Below are positions 15,409 to 23,194 of a stretch of 64,000 bases of DNA, piece after piece; positions within the stretch are counted from its first letter, which is position 1; every line of letters starts with the position of its first letter. The position numbers and the translations under genes were made by a program. The notes beneath the pieces are model-generated. The model was not told the DNA's origin. It ran no database searches and worked only from the letters and a program-made list of their open reading frames with translations. The DNA comes from Actinoplanes sp. KI2 (GTDB lineage Bacteria; Actinomycetota; Actinomycetes; Mycobacteriales; Micromonosporaceae): NCBI RefSeq assembly GCF_025630775.1, contig NZ_JAOSZE010000007.1, positions 62,001 through 126,000 of the forward strand, read 5' to 3'.

Positions 15409-15467
15409 AGCCTCGATGTCTTCCCGCGGCCGGATCTGCCAAACCGGGTGCCGTCCGAGGAGCCGCG

Positions 15468-15492
15468 GTTTCCGTGCGTCCGAATCGGGCAT
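15468..15492 (+). promoter_or_regulatory. Sigma-B-type promoter for the DUF1360 gene
   Basis: GTTT, 15 bases, GGGCAT, ending 30 bases before the start codon. Same layout as the promoter-like sites at 17465 and 18552. Confidence 0.6.
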
Positions 15493-15522
15493 GCGGGAGA
15501 AGCCCCTCGGAAGGAGACCGAT

Positions 15523-16041
15523 GTGTCTACCGTGCGCGAACGCCTGGCGCGTGCCACTCGCGGTTACGCCCCGCACGAGCACCGGCCGTTGGACGGGTAT
15601 GTCACGGCGATGACGGCGTTCGCCGGGCTCGCGGCGAGTCTCGTCGCGGCGGGACGGCTGACCGGGCGCCGGGCCCCCGACCGGCCCGCCGCGGCCGACG
15701 TCGTACTCCTCTCGATCGCCACGCACAAGCTCAGCCGGCTGCTGGCCAAGGACGCGGTCGCCAGCCCGCTGCGCGCGCCGTTCGCTCGCTACCGGCAGCC
15801 GGCCGGTGCGGCCGAGGTGAACGAGGACGTCCGGGACGAGGGCAGCAGCGTCCGGCACGGCATCGGCGAGTTGGTCACCTGCCCGTTCTGCCTGGCCGTC
15901 TGGGTCGCCACCGGGTTGACCGGCGGGCTGGTGCTCGCGCCGCGGCTGACCCGGCTGGCGGCGACCGCACTGACGGCCACGGCCGCCTCCGACTTCCTGC
16001 AGCTCGCGTACGACGCGGCGAAGCGGACCGAGCAGCCGTGA
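15523..16041 (+). CDS. DUF1360 family membrane protein
   Basis: A 172-residue protein. The DUF1360 pattern is visible: a hydrophobic segment, then T-H-K-L-S-R-L-L-A-K-D near residue 68, and later the conserved L-V-T-C-P-F-C-L-A-V-W-V with two cysteines. Similar proteins in Bacillus (YqjZ/spore-associated types) and actinomycetes have no defined biochemistry. GTG 15523 is chosen because GGAAGGAG ends 6 bases upstream. A stress-induced role is inferred from the promoter-like site before it. Confidence 0.82.
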   Translation: MSTVRERLARATRGYAPHEHRPLDGYVTAMTAFAGLAASLVAAGRLTGRRAPDRPAAADVVLLSIATHKLSRLLAKDAVASPLRAPFARYRQPAGAAEVNEDVRDEGSSVRHGIGELVTCPFCLAVWVATGLTGGLVLAPRLTRLAATALTATAASDFLQLAYDAAKRTEQP

Positions 16042-16084
16042 GTGACCCGTAGCCGCTCTCTCCGCCGGTCCCGCAGGCGCGGTT

Positions 16085-16109
16085 GATTGACCGGCGGTGC
16101 GGCGGGTAC
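16085..16109 (+). promoter_or_regulatory. Candidate sigma-B-type promoter, near-leaderless
   Basis: GATT, 15 bases, GGGTAC, ending 9 bases before ATG 16119. The mRNA would start at or very near the start codon, which explains the lack of a ribosome site. Confidence 0.45.
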
Positions 16110-16118
16110 GCATCGGTC

Positions 16119-16424
16119 ATGAGTGAGCAACCGTGGGGCATGGACGAGGACAACCCGGCCGGCGAGGGCAGCGAGCCCACCGTGGCCAGTGAGGGTGGCA
16201 TCGCCGAACGCCGGGCGGCGGATGATCCGACCGCGTGGGACGGCACGGATGTGCGGCCCGATGACCGGCCGCCGGCGTACGACTCCGAAGAGGAACACGC
16301 TCCGGAAGCGGGGGAGCAGGGTGGCCGGCCGAACCTGTCGCCGGATCCGCCGGTGGCGGGCCGGCCCAGCCGTTTCGGCCAGGGCTCGACCGACGACAGC
16401 CCGGGTACCCCCTCCGGCCTCTGA
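16119..16424 (+). CDS. Acidic, probably disordered small protein
   Basis: A 101-residue protein rich in Glu, Asp, Gly and Pro with no hydrophobic core, so probably disordered. No family recognised. No Shine-Dalgarno is seen before the ATG; a promoter-like GGGTAC lies right before it. Such hydrophilic proteins are often stress-linked, but this is only inference. Confidence 0.5.
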   Translation: MSEQPWGMDEDNPAGEGSEPTVASEGGIAERRAADDPTAWDGTDVRPDDRPPAYDSEEEHAPEAGEQGGRPNLSPDPPVAGRPSRFGQGSTDDSPGTPSGL

Positions 16425-16462
16425 CCCGGACAGCCCGGGTACCCGTCCGGCCTCTGGCCCGG
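16395..16462 (+). repeat. 34-bp imperfect tandem duplication at the gene end
   Basis: Two copies (16395-16428, 16429-16462), each starting GACAGCCCGGGTACCC and differing at a few bases, span the stop codon and the following spacer. A small local duplication with no obvious role. Confidence 0.6.
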
Positions 16463-16490
16463 ATTGGCCGGTGCCCGTCGCGGAGATGCG

Positions 16491-16515
16491 GTGTGATCCA
16501 CGCCGAGGCGGGTAA
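16491..16515 (+). promoter_or_regulatory. Candidate sigma-B-type promoter for the glycosyltransferase
   Basis: GTGT, 15 bases, GGGTAA, ending 10 bases before ATG 16526, consistent with a leaderless or near-leaderless transcript. Confidence 0.4.
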
Positions 16516-16525
16516 CCGCGCCGCC

Positions 16526-17413
16526 ATGTCGACCACCGCCACCCCTCTCGGCCGGGGCCACGGTCCACGACCGTTCGAGACCGACGACGTGACGATCGTC
16601 GTGGCCACCCACAACCGCCCCGGACGGCTGGCCGAGACCGTGCCCCGGCACCGGGCGCCGCTGATCGTCGTCGACAACGCCTCCGACCAGCCGATCCGGC
16701 TGCTCGGCGCCGACGTGATCCGGCTGCCCGCCAACATCGGCGCGGCCGCCCGCAACGCCGGCGTCGAGCACGCCCGTACCCCGTTCGTGGCCTTCGCCGA
16801 CGACGACTCGTACTGGGAACCCGGTTCGCTCGCCCGCGCCGCGGCACTGATGCGCGCCCACCCCCGGGTCGCCCTCCTGGCTGCCGAGGTACGGGTCGGA
16901 CCGCAGCGTCGCCTGGACCCGGTCTCGGCGGCGATGGCAGCAGCACCTCTCGGCACCACCCCGGGCGGACCCGGCCCGGCGGTGCTCGGGTTCCTGTCCT
17001 GCTCGGTGGTGGTCCGCCGCGAAGCCTTCCGCACCGCGGGCGGCTTTCAACCCCGGCTTTTCGTGTACGGCGAGGAAGCCCTCCTCGCCATGGACCTGGC
17101 CGCGGCCGGGCACCAGCTCTGCTACGTGCCGGCCCTGGGCGTACGTCATCTCCCGGAGCCGGCCGGTCGCGCCCCGCGGACCCGCCGCCGTCTGGAAGCC
17201 CGCAACCGCCTGCTCACCGCCCTGCTGCGCCGCCCGCCCGCGATAGTCGCCCGGACCGCCGCCGCGACGTTGCGCGAGGAGCCCACCGCCCTCGCCGGCG
17301 CGCTGCGCCACCTGCCCTGGGCGATGGGGCACCGCCGCCGCCTACCCCCGTCGGTGGAGGAGGGCCTGCGATTGCTTGCCCAGCCGGACCCACGGTCGGC
17401 GAACGCAAATTGA
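16526..17413 (+). CDS. Family 2 glycosyltransferase
   Basis: A 295-residue GT-A fold enzyme. The N-terminus D-V-T-I-V-V-A-T-H-N-R-P-G-R-L (residues 20-34), V-V-D-N-A-S-D, N-I-G-A-A-A-R-N-A-G and the metal-binding F-A-D-D-D-S-Y are typical GT2 motifs. F-V-Y-G-E-E-A-L-L-A-M-D-L lies where the catalytic base is expected. No membrane spans, so probably a cytoplasmic enzyme adding a sugar to an unknown acceptor. It stands alone, without other polysaccharide genes. Confidence 0.85.
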   Translation: MSTTATPLGRGHGPRPFETDDVTIVVATHNRPGRLAETVPRHRAPLIVVDNASDQPIRLLGADVIRLPANIGAAARNAGVEHARTPFVAFADDDSYWEPGSLARAAALMRAHPRVALLAAEVRVGPQRRLDPVSAAMAAAPLGTTPGGPGPAVLGFLSCSVVVRREAFRTAGGFQPRLFVYGEEALLAMDLAAAGHQLCYVPALGVRHLPEPAGRAPRTRRRLEARNRLLTALLRRPPAIVARTAAATLREEPTALAGALRHLPWAMGHRRRLPPSVEEGLRLLAQPDPRSANAN

Positions 17414-17464
17414 TCATAGATACGGATATGTCATTACGATCTTGACTTTCTCGGGTTTATCCGT

Positions 17465-17489
17465 GTTTCCCATGAATAGCGGAGGGTAC
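17465..17489 (+). promoter_or_regulatory. Sigma-B-type promoter of the secreted protein gene
   Basis: GTTT, 15 bases, GGGTAC: a full match to the sigma-B-type consensus, 44 bases before ATG 17534. The surrounding 120-base spacer is the most AT-rich stretch of the region. Confidence 0.65.
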
Positions 17490-17533
17490 GGACCCCTCTC
17501 GACGACGAAGAACGTCGATGAAAGGAAGTCACC

Positions 17534-18124
17534 ATGCGCGTTGGGAAACTCGCCAAGCTGGCGCTGGCCGGCACCCTCGCTGTTGCCACCATGGCCGTGG
17601 CCGCCGCCCCCGCAGCCGCCGCCCCCGCACGACCCCCGGCCCGCGCGGCCGGGACACTGACCTCGACGGTGAACGGAACCTTCGCCGACTCGCTCGGCGG
17701 CGTCGGCCAGGTCACCGGAACGTTCACGCCGACCCGCTTTGCCGTTCAGAACGGCAAGGAGGTCGCCGTCGGCACCCTGCACAGCGTGCTGACCGACTCG
17801 GCCGGCTCCCAGGTGGGCACCGCGGACACCCCCGTCACCCTCCCCCTGCAGCTGCCCAGCGGCACCAGCACCAACGCCGCGGCCCCGCTGGCCGCCTGCA
17901 ACATCCTGCATCTGGTGCTCGGCCCGCTCGACCTGAATCTCCTGGGCCTGGCCGTACACCTCAACACCGTGGTCCTCGACATCACGGCGATCCCCGGCGC
18001 CGGCAACCTGCTCGGCAACCTGCTGTGCGCCGTCGCCGGACTCCTCGACGGCCCGCTGACCGGCCCCCTGCTCGGTTCACTCACCATCCTGCTCAACGCC
18101 ATCCTGGCATTGCTGAACCTGTAG
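17534..18124 (+). CDS. Secreted hypothetical protein
   Basis: A 196-residue protein with a classic signal peptide (K-L-A-K-L-A-L-A-G-T-L-A-V-A-T-M-A-V-A-A-A-P-A-A-A-A-cut) and a mature part containing a beta-rich domain (V-N-G-T-F-A-D, G-T-F-T-P-T-R-F-A) and a hydrophobic Leu/Gly-rich C-terminus. Two cysteines (C-N-I-L, L-L-C-A) flank the latter. Similar secreted proteins occur in actinomycetes without known function. GAAAGGAAG lies well placed before the ATG; a sigma-B-like promoter and a strong terminator frame it as a single-gene unit. Confidence 0.75.
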   Translation: MRVGKLAKLALAGTLAVATMAVAAAPAAAAPARPPARAAGTLTSTVNGTFADSLGGVGQVTGTFTPTRFAVQNGKEVAVGTLHSVLTDSAGSQVGTADTPVTLPLQLPSGTSTNAAAPLAACNILHLVLGPLDLNLLGLAVHLNTVVLDITAIPGAGNLLGNLLCAVAGLLDGPLTGPLLGSLTILLNAILALLNL

Positions 18125-18134
18125 GCGCCTTGCC

Positions 18135-18175
18135 CTGCGGACCGGCAGCCCAACGTGGGCCGAGCCGGTCCGCAG
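18135..18175 (+). terminator. Terminator after the secreted protein gene
   Basis: The arm CTGCGGACCGG pairs perfectly across 19 bases that hold an inner GCCCA-ACG-TGGGC stem; GTTTA follows. It lies 10 bases after the stop codon. Confidence 0.7.
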
Positions 18176-18244
18176 GTTTACCGAGGCCCTGAGCGAAGTT
18201 GCGGGGCCGACCGCGGCGGGGACAACGGCAACGTCAGCCGGCGG

Positions 18245-18517
18245 TCAGGCGGGCCACTGGCCGGTGGCCTCCCGGAAGCCGGCGGCGCCGGCGCGGTCAA
18301 CGGCGGCCTTGACCACGGCGAAGATCGCACCCTGGATCGCCGCGGCGATCAGGATCTCGACCCAGCCGCGGTCCTCGTCGGTGGCATTCGGCGCGTCGTC
18401 ATCATGGCCCGCCACCTTCCACACCTGCTTGAAGATCAAGCCGGCCATCGTACCCGCGACGGCGCCCAGCACCAGTCCGACCGGCTTGTAGGCGATCTTG
18501 GCAGTCTTACTGGTCAT
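18245..18517 (-). CDS. DUF4235 family membrane protein
   Basis: A 90-residue protein with the DUF4235 layout: an N-terminal span (Y-K-P-V-G-L-V-L-G-A-V-A-G), a polar acidic middle, a second span (I-L-I-A-A-A-I-Q-G-A-I-F-A-V-V-K-A-A-V-D-R) and a short tail. Function unknown; family members are common in actinomycetes. GGGAGG precedes the start. A sigma-B-like promoter lies 35 bases upstream and a 12-bp palindrome (CCACGTACGTGG, 18526-18537) lies in the 5' leader. Confidence 0.85.
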   Translation of the reverse strand: MTSKTAKIAYKPVGLVLGAVAGTMAGLIFKQVWKVAGHDDDAPNATDEDRGWVEILIAAAIQGAIFAVVKAAVDRAGAAGFREATGQWPA

Positions 18518-18551
18518 GCTGCCTCCCACGTACGTGGTTTTCACAGGCGAC

Positions 18552-18576
18552 ATGCCCTGCCCGGAGCTGGCGAAAC
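18552..18576 (-). promoter_or_regulatory. Sigma-B-type promoter of the DUF4235 gene
   Basis: Read on the minus strand: GTTT, 15 bases, GGGCAT. Same layout as the site at 15468, in the right orientation and distance. Confidence 0.55.
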
Positions 18577-18627
18577 GTCGTCGCCTCGGCGCTGACACGT
18601 GGCGTCGACCAGACGTTCCGTTCCGCC

Positions 18628-18969
18628 TCAGCCCTTCTCGTCCTTGTCCTCGGCGAACACACGCTTCGCGACGGTGATCGCGGACATGGCGCGGGGCCAG
18701 CCGGAGTAGAAGGCCAGATGCGTGATCGCTTCGACCAGTTCGGCTTCGGTGAGTCCGTTCTGCCTGGCCAGGCGCAGGTGGCTGACGAGTTGTTCGGTGC
18801 TGCCGTTGGTCACCAGCGCCGCGACGGTGACCAGCGACCGGTCCCGGCGGGCGAGCTCGGGTCGGGCCCAGACGTCGCCGAACAGCACGGTGTCGGTGAG
18901 GTCGGCGAGCTTCGGCGCGATGTCCCCGACGAGGCGCTGGGCGGTCGAGGGTGCTGGATCGGTGCTCAT
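18628..18969 (-). CDS. Carboxymuconolactone decarboxylase family protein
   Basis: A 113-residue protein of the CMD/AhpD-like fold: P-E-L-A-R-R-D-R-S-L-V-T-V-A-A-L near residue 37 and H-L-R-L-A-R-Q-N-G-L-T-E-A-E-L-V-E-A-I-T-H-L-A-F-Y-S-G-W-P near 65 are the family signature. The Cys-x2-Cys pair of AhpD peroxidases is absent, so a hydrolase-like or accessory role is more likely. AGGAA precedes the start. Often found beside short-chain or zinc alcohol dehydrogenases, as here. Confidence 0.85.
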   Translation of the reverse strand: MSTDPAPSTAQRLVGDIAPKLADLTDTVLFGDVWARPELARRDRSLVTVAALVTNGSTEQLVSHLRLARQNGLTEAELVEAITHLAFYSGWPRAMSAITVAKRVFAEDKDEKG

Positions 18970-19009
18970 GTGGGTTCCTCGGCAATCTGGATTCGGCGGT
19001 TGATCCACC

Positions 19010-19146
19010 GCTGCAGCCCTGCACCTGCCCGGCGACCCGGCCTGACGATCGTCACCTACACCTTCGAACCCGCGAGTCCCACGGCGCAGGCACTCGACTT
19101 CCTCGCCAGCTGGACCGATCGCCCGGCGGCCGTCGAAAGCTTCTGA
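19010..19146 (+). pseudogene. Remnant of an XRE/MmyB-type regulator C-terminus
   Basis: A plus-strand frame ending at TGA 19144-19146 encodes G-L-T-I-V-T-Y-T-F-E-P-A-S-P-T-A-Q-A-L followed by D-F-L-A-S-W, matching the last 40 residues of the intact regulator encoded at 20754-21623 (L-T-L-T-A-Y-S-A-E-A-G-T-P and L-R-L-L-A-S-W). No start or upstream part of that family remains. It is probably the tail of a deleted second regulator gene. Confidence 0.6.
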
Positions 19147-19182
19147 CCAGGACGCCGGAAACACCCTGGGCGAAACAGTCGC

Positions 19183-20202
19183 TCAGAACCGGATGAGGGC
19201 CTTGAGGACCTCGCGGTTGTCCATGGCTCGGTAGGCGTCGGGTACCTCGTCGAGGGTGACGGTGCGGTCGAAGACCTGGCCGGGGTCGACCGTGCCGTTG
19301 AGGATGCCGGGCAGCAGCGCGTCGATGTAGGCGCGGACCGGGGCGGGGCCGCCGTTGAGGGTGATGTTGCGGCCGAACAGGCTGGCGAAGCCGACCGGCG
19401 CCTGCTCGTACTGGGGGACGCCGACCCGGCTGATCACACCGCCGGCCCGGACGATGCCGACGGCCTGGTCGTAGGCGGGCCGGTGCCCGACGGCCTCGAG
19501 GACCTTGTGCGCGCCGCCGCCGGTGAGGTCGCGGACGATGGCGATGCCTTCCGCGCCGCGCTCGGCGATGACGTCGGTGGCGCCGAACTCGCGGCCGAGG
19601 TCGGTGCGGGTCTTGTGCCGGCCCATCAGGATGATGCGTTCGGCGCCCAGCTGCCGGGCCGACAGCACGGCGAGCAGCCCGACCGCGCCGTCGCCGATGA
19701 CCGCGACGGTGTCCCCGGCGCTGACGTTCGCGCACTTGGCCGCGTGGTAGCCGGTGCCGTACACGTCGGCCAGGGTGAGCAGCGACGGCAGCAGCTTCTC
19801 GTCCACCTCGGCCGGGAGTTTGACGAGGGTGCCGTCGGCGAGCGGGACGCGGATCAGCTCGGCCTGGGCGGCGCTGAAGAATCCGCCGTGTACGCAGGCG
19901 GTCTGCACGCCGGCGCGGCAGAACTCGCAGGTGTTGTCCTGGTACGAGAACGAGGCGACGACCAGGTCGCCGGGCTTGACGGTGGTGACGTCGGCGCCGG
20001 CCTGCTCGACGATGCCGAGGAATTCGTGGCCCATCTGCTGCCCGTGCTCCTGGGCGGGCATGTTGTGGTAGGGGTGCAGGTCGCTGCCGCAGACGCAGGC
20101 GCGCACGACGCGCACGATCGCGTCGGTGGCGTGCTGGATCGTCGGGTCGGCGATGGTCTCGACGCGGACGTCGCCGGCGCCGTACATGAGGGTGGCTCGC
20201 AC
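19183..20202 (-). CDS. Zinc-dependent alcohol dehydrogenase
   Basis: A 339-residue medium-chain dehydrogenase/reductase. The catalytic-zinc motif is C-V-C-G-S-D-L-H-P-Y near residue 36 with G-H-E-F-L-G near 58. The structural-zinc loop is reduced to C-E-F-C and a later C (three of the usual four). The NAD(P) site is V-I-G-D-G-A-V-G-L-L near 170. GTG start with GGGAG upstream. It is 17 bases after the cupin gene, so the two are one operon. Substrate unknown; probable NAD(P)-linked oxidation of an alcohol. Confidence 0.88.
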   Translation of the reverse strand: MRATLMYGAGDVRVETIADPTIQHATDAIVRVVRACVCGSDLHPYHNMPAQEHGQQMGHEFLGIVEQAGADVTTVKPGDLVVASFSYQDNTCEFCRAGVQTACVHGGFFSAAQAELIRVPLADGTLVKLPAEVDEKLLPSLLTLADVYGTGYHAAKCANVSAGDTVAVIGDGAVGLLAVLSARQLGAERIILMGRHKTRTDLGREFGATDVIAERGAEGIAIVRDLTGGGAHKVLEAVGHRPAYDQAVGIVRAGGVISRVGVPQYEQAPVGFASLFGRNITLNGGPAPVRAYIDALLPGILNGTVDPGQVFDRTVTLDEVPDAYRAMDNREVLKALIRF

Positions 20203-20219
20203 GGTAGGTGGCTCCCGGT

Positions 20220-20639
20220 TCAGTGGCGGCGGGTTTTGTTGTCGGCTTGCTCGTAGTGCTGGTCGGTGACCGGTTCGAGCCAGGTGGTGGGGTCGCCGCC
20301 GTCGGGCTTGGTCTCGAGCATGGCCAGGTGGCTCATGAACGTGTCGGGGGCGGCGCCGTGCCAGTGGTCCTCGCCGGGCGGGCAGACGATCGTCTCGCCG
20401 GCGTGGATGCGCAGTACGGTGCCGTCGCGGGTGCCGACCAGGCCGACGCCCTCGGTCACGTGCAGGGTCTGGCCGACGGCGTGGTGGTGCCAGTTGGTGT
20501 GTGCGCCGGGGGTGAACCGCACCAGCGAGACGGACATCCGCGACGGGCCGGTCCCGACGCAGATGGGGGTGACGTAGACGTCACCGGTGAACGCGGACGC
20601 GGGCCCCTTCCGGGTGGGGCGCACGGGCAGCAGTTCCAT
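20220..20639 (-). CDS. Cupin-domain protein
   Basis: A 139-residue single cupin. The metal-binding histidines are visible in T-N-W-H-H-H-A-V-G-Q-T-L-H-V-T-E-G (motif 1) and P-P-G-E-D-H-W-H-G-A (motif 2). This type sits beside carboxymuconolactone decarboxylases and dehydrogenases and is often called a cupin oxidoreductase partner, with no fixed activity. The start is ambiguous: ATG 20639 or, 7 codons earlier, ATG 20660. Each candidate start lies inside an identical TTCCATGGAA palindrome. Confidence 0.8.
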   Translation of the reverse strand: MELLPVRPTRKGPASAFTGDVYVTPICVGTGPSRMSVSLVRFTPGAHTNWHHHAVGQTLHVTEGVGLVGTRDGTVLRIHAGETIVCPPGEDHWHGAAPDTFMSHLAMLETKPDGGDPTTWLEPVTDQHYEQADNKTRRH

Positions 20640-20664
20640 GGAAGTTCTCACGGGTTCCATGGAA
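20634..20664. promoter_or_regulatory. Paired TTCCATGGAA palindromes
   Basis: Two identical 10-bp palindromes at 20634-20643 and 20655-20664, 21 bases apart (two helix turns), lie between the cupin operon and the divergent XRE/MmyB-type regulator gene. Likely a cooperative operator for that regulator. Confidence 0.6.
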
Positions 20665-20753
20665 GCGACTCGCCGCGCCCGGTGGGAGTGTTTGCCGAAG
20701 CAGGTAATGACGGAACCCCTCTCCCGTACGCTGTGGGTCGTAGCGTTGCCGGC

Positions 20754-21623
20754 ATGGACACCCAAGGCGACGTCCGCGAGTTCCTCGCTTCCCGCCGCGC
20801 CCGGATCACCCCCGAGCAGGCCGGACTGCCGAACTTCGGCGGGATCCGCCGGGTCGCCGGGCTGCGCCGAGCTGAGGTGGCGATGCTCGCGGGTGTCAGT
20901 CCCGACTACTACACCCGGCTCGAGCGCGGCAACCTCTCCGGCGTCTCCGACAGCGTCCTGGACGCCCTCTGCCGCGCCCTGCGGCTGGACGACGCCGAGC
21001 GCTCCCACCTGTACGACCTGGCCCGCGCGGCCAACACCACGGCCCGTACCCGGGCGCGGCGGCAGGCCAGGCAGCAGATCCGGCCGGGCATGCGCAGCCT
21101 GCTCGACGCCATGACCGAGGCCCCCGCGTTCGTGCGCAACGGCCGCCTGGACATCCTCGCCGCCAACCCCCTCGGGCAGGCCCTCTACTCGCCCGCGTTC
21201 GACCAGCCGGCGCGGCCGGTCAACCTCGCCCGGTTCTGCTTCCTCGACCCCGCGGCGCAGGACTTCTATCCCAGCTGGTCCGATGCGGCGGAGACCACCG
21301 TCGCGCTGCTGCGCACCGAGGCCGGCCGCGACCCGTACAACAAAGCCTTGAGCGAGCTGATCGGCGAGCTCGCCACCCGCAGCGACGACTTCCGCACCCG
21401 CTGGGCCGCGCACAACGTGCGCCTGCACCACACCGGCGTCAAACACTTCCAGCATCCGGTCGTCGGCCGGCTCGATCTGGCGTTCGAGGCCATGCCACTG
21501 CCCGCCGACCCGGGCCTGACCTTGACCGCCTACAGCGCCGAAGCCGGCACCCCGGCGCACGACACGCTGCGACTGCTCGCCAGCTGGGCCGCGACCGGCA
21601 CGCCCGCGCCCGCGGCGCAGTAA
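20754..21623 (+). CDS. XRE-family regulator with MmyB-like C-terminal domain
   Basis: A 289-residue regulator. The HTH is at about 36-60 (R-R-A-E-V-A-M-L-A-G-V-S-P-D-Y-Y-T-R-L-E-R-G) and the C-terminal 170 residues match the MmyB-like ligand-binding domain (L-D-I-L-A-A-N-P-L-G-Q-A-L-Y). Such regulators typically control a neighbouring divergent dehydrogenase operon, here the cupin and alcohol dehydrogenase genes. No Shine-Dalgarno is evident before ATG 20754, so the transcript may be leaderless. Confidence 0.85.
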   Translation: MDTQGDVREFLASRRARITPEQAGLPNFGGIRRVAGLRRAEVAMLAGVSPDYYTRLERGNLSGVSDSVLDALCRALRLDDAERSHLYDLARAANTTARTRARRQARQQIRPGMRSLLDAMTEAPAFVRNGRLDILAANPLGQALYSPAFDQPARPVNLARFCFLDPAAQDFYPSWSDAAETTVALLRTEAGRDPYNKALSELIGELATRSDDFRTRWAAHNVRLHHTGVKHFQHPVVGRLDLAFEAMPLPADPGLTLTAYSAEAGTPAHDTLRLLASWAATGTPAPAAQ

Positions 21624-21627
21624 GCAC

Positions 21628-21716
21628 GGCGACCTGTACGTGCGCTCCTGGAAGGGAGACGACGGCCTCTGGTACCGCCGGCCTCGTCATCGACCATGCG
21701 CCTCTACCCGGCCTGA
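21628..21716 (+). pseudogene. Possible DUF2255 fragment
   Basis: Immediately after the regulator, one frame reads G-D-L-Y-V-R-S-W-K-G-D-D-G-L-W-Y-R, which looks like the central strand pair of DUF2255/deazaflavin-type proteins (D-L-Y-V-R-S...G-x-D-x-x-W-Y-R). It has no start and loses similarity after about 20 residues. A decayed fragment is the simplest reading. Confidence 0.35.
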
Positions 21717-21776
21717 GTCCTGCCCTCCCACGTTGTACGTTGTGGTGGGCGTATCCACGGGCACGGTGAGGACGCG

Positions 21777-23177
21777 GTGACGGGTCGATCGGGGGCAGAG
21801 GTCGCGGCGTTGGCGCCGAGGGATCCGGCGAGCATCGGCCCGTACCGTCTCGTCGGCCGGCTCGGTGAGGGCGGCATGGGCACCGTCTACCTCGCCACCG
21901 ACCCCCGCGGGCGGCGGGTGGCCGTCAAAGTGGTGCGCTCCCACCTGGCCGCGGACCCGGAGTTCGCCCGGCGATTCCGGCACGAGATCGACGGGGCTCG
22001 CCAGGTGCCGCCCTTCTGCACCGCCGAGGTCCTGGACGCGAATCCCGACCACACACCGCCGTACCTGGTCGTGGAGTTCGTCGACGGGCCGAGCCTGGCC
22101 GATGTGATCGACCGGGACGGACCGCTGACCGCTTCGAACCTGCATGCGCTGGCCATCGGGGTGGCCACCGCCCTGACCGCCATCCACGGCGCCGGGGTGG
22201 TTCATCGCGACCTGAAACCGCGCAACGTTCTGCTGCCGCCCGGCACGCCGAAGGTGATCGACTTCGGCATCGCCCGCGCACTGCGATCGACCAGCCGGCT
22301 CACCGGCGAGAATCAGATGGTCGGCACGGTCGGGTACATGGCGCCCGAGCGCTTCGATCCGCAGCCGGACGCCGGAGTCGAGCCCTCTGCCGACATTTTC
22401 TCGTGGGGCGCGGTTGTCACGCTCGCCGGCACCGGGCACGAACCGTTCCACGCGCCGTCGCCCATGGCCACCGCGGCTCGCATCGTCTCCGGGGAGCCGG
22501 ACCTCGACGGTTTGCACGGCTTCCTCCGCGATCTGGTTGCCGAGTCGCTCGCCAAGGACCCGGCCCAGCGCCCGACCGCACGCGAACTCCTGGACCGCCT
22601 GCTGCTCGCCGGCACGTTCGCGCAGGACACGGCCGTCCTGGCGGACCAGCCCGACCTGCGGGCCGCCGTCGAGGCGGTCACTTGGCGGTATACCACCCCG
22701 GGGGGATCGAAGCGCCGTAGCCGCCGCCGGTTGGCGGTCGCGGCCGTCATGGTGGCCCTGCTGGGCGGCGCCGTCGCGGCCGCAGCGCCGTTGCTCGCCG
22801 AACATCGCCCGCCCGGCGCCACCGTCACGTCGTCCCCGCCGGCGACCAAGCCCTCCCTCGCCGGGTCCGGGCCGGTCGCCGCCGAGTGGATCGGTGAGCT
22901 GCAGCAGAGCTTCGGCCGGCCGGAACCGGTGCACCTGGTGTTCGCCCTCGAAGCGGAGAGCGGGACCATCCGCTACCCGCGTCTCGGCTGCTCCGGAACG
23001 GTCACCGTGACGCAACGGAGCAGCGAGCGGATCGTCCTGGCCGAGCACATCGACAAGGGACCGTGCAGCGTGCGGGGTGAGATCGTGCTCTGGCCGACCG
23101 GACCGTCGAGGATGCTGCTCGACTACAAACCCGCCAGCGGGAAGTACACGGCCCACGCCAGCATGACCAAACGCTGA
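21777..23177 (+). CDS. Membrane Ser/Thr protein kinase with extracellular domain
   Basis: A 466-residue Hanks-type kinase: glycine loop L-G-E-G-G-M-G-T-V-Y, V-A-V-K-V-V, catalytic H-R-D-L-K-P-R-N-V-L-L, I-D-F-G-I-A and A-P-E-R are all intact. The kinase domain ends near 285, followed by a basic stretch, one span (A-V-A-A-V-M-V-A-L-L-G-G-A-V-A-A-A-A-P) and a 110-residue outer domain with two cysteines (L-G-C-S-G, G-P-C-S-V) that may form a disulfide. GTG start. Ligand unknown. Distinct from the kinase at 12.1 kb, whose tail is a disordered basic strand. Confidence 0.9.
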   Translation: MTGRSGAEVAALAPRDPASIGPYRLVGRLGEGGMGTVYLATDPRGRRVAVKVVRSHLAADPEFARRFRHEIDGARQVPPFCTAEVLDANPDHTPPYLVVEFVDGPSLADVIDRDGPLTASNLHALAIGVATALTAIHGAGVVHRDLKPRNVLLPPGTPKVIDFGIARALRSTSRLTGENQMVGTVGYMAPERFDPQPDAGVEPSADIFSWGAVVTLAGTGHEPFHAPSPMATAARIVSGEPDLDGLHGFLRDLVAESLAKDPAQRPTARELLDRLLLAGTFAQDTAVLADQPDLRAAVEAVTWRYTTPGGSKRRSRRRLAVAAVMVALLGGAVAAAAPLLAEHRPPGATVTSSPPATKPSLAGSGPVAAEWIGELQQSFGRPEPVHLVFALEAESGTIRYPRLGCSGTVTVTQRSSERIVLAEHIDKGPCSVRGEIVLWPTGPSRMLLDYKPASGKYTAHASMTKR

Positions 23178-23194
23178 GTGGGCCGGGGGTGGCG

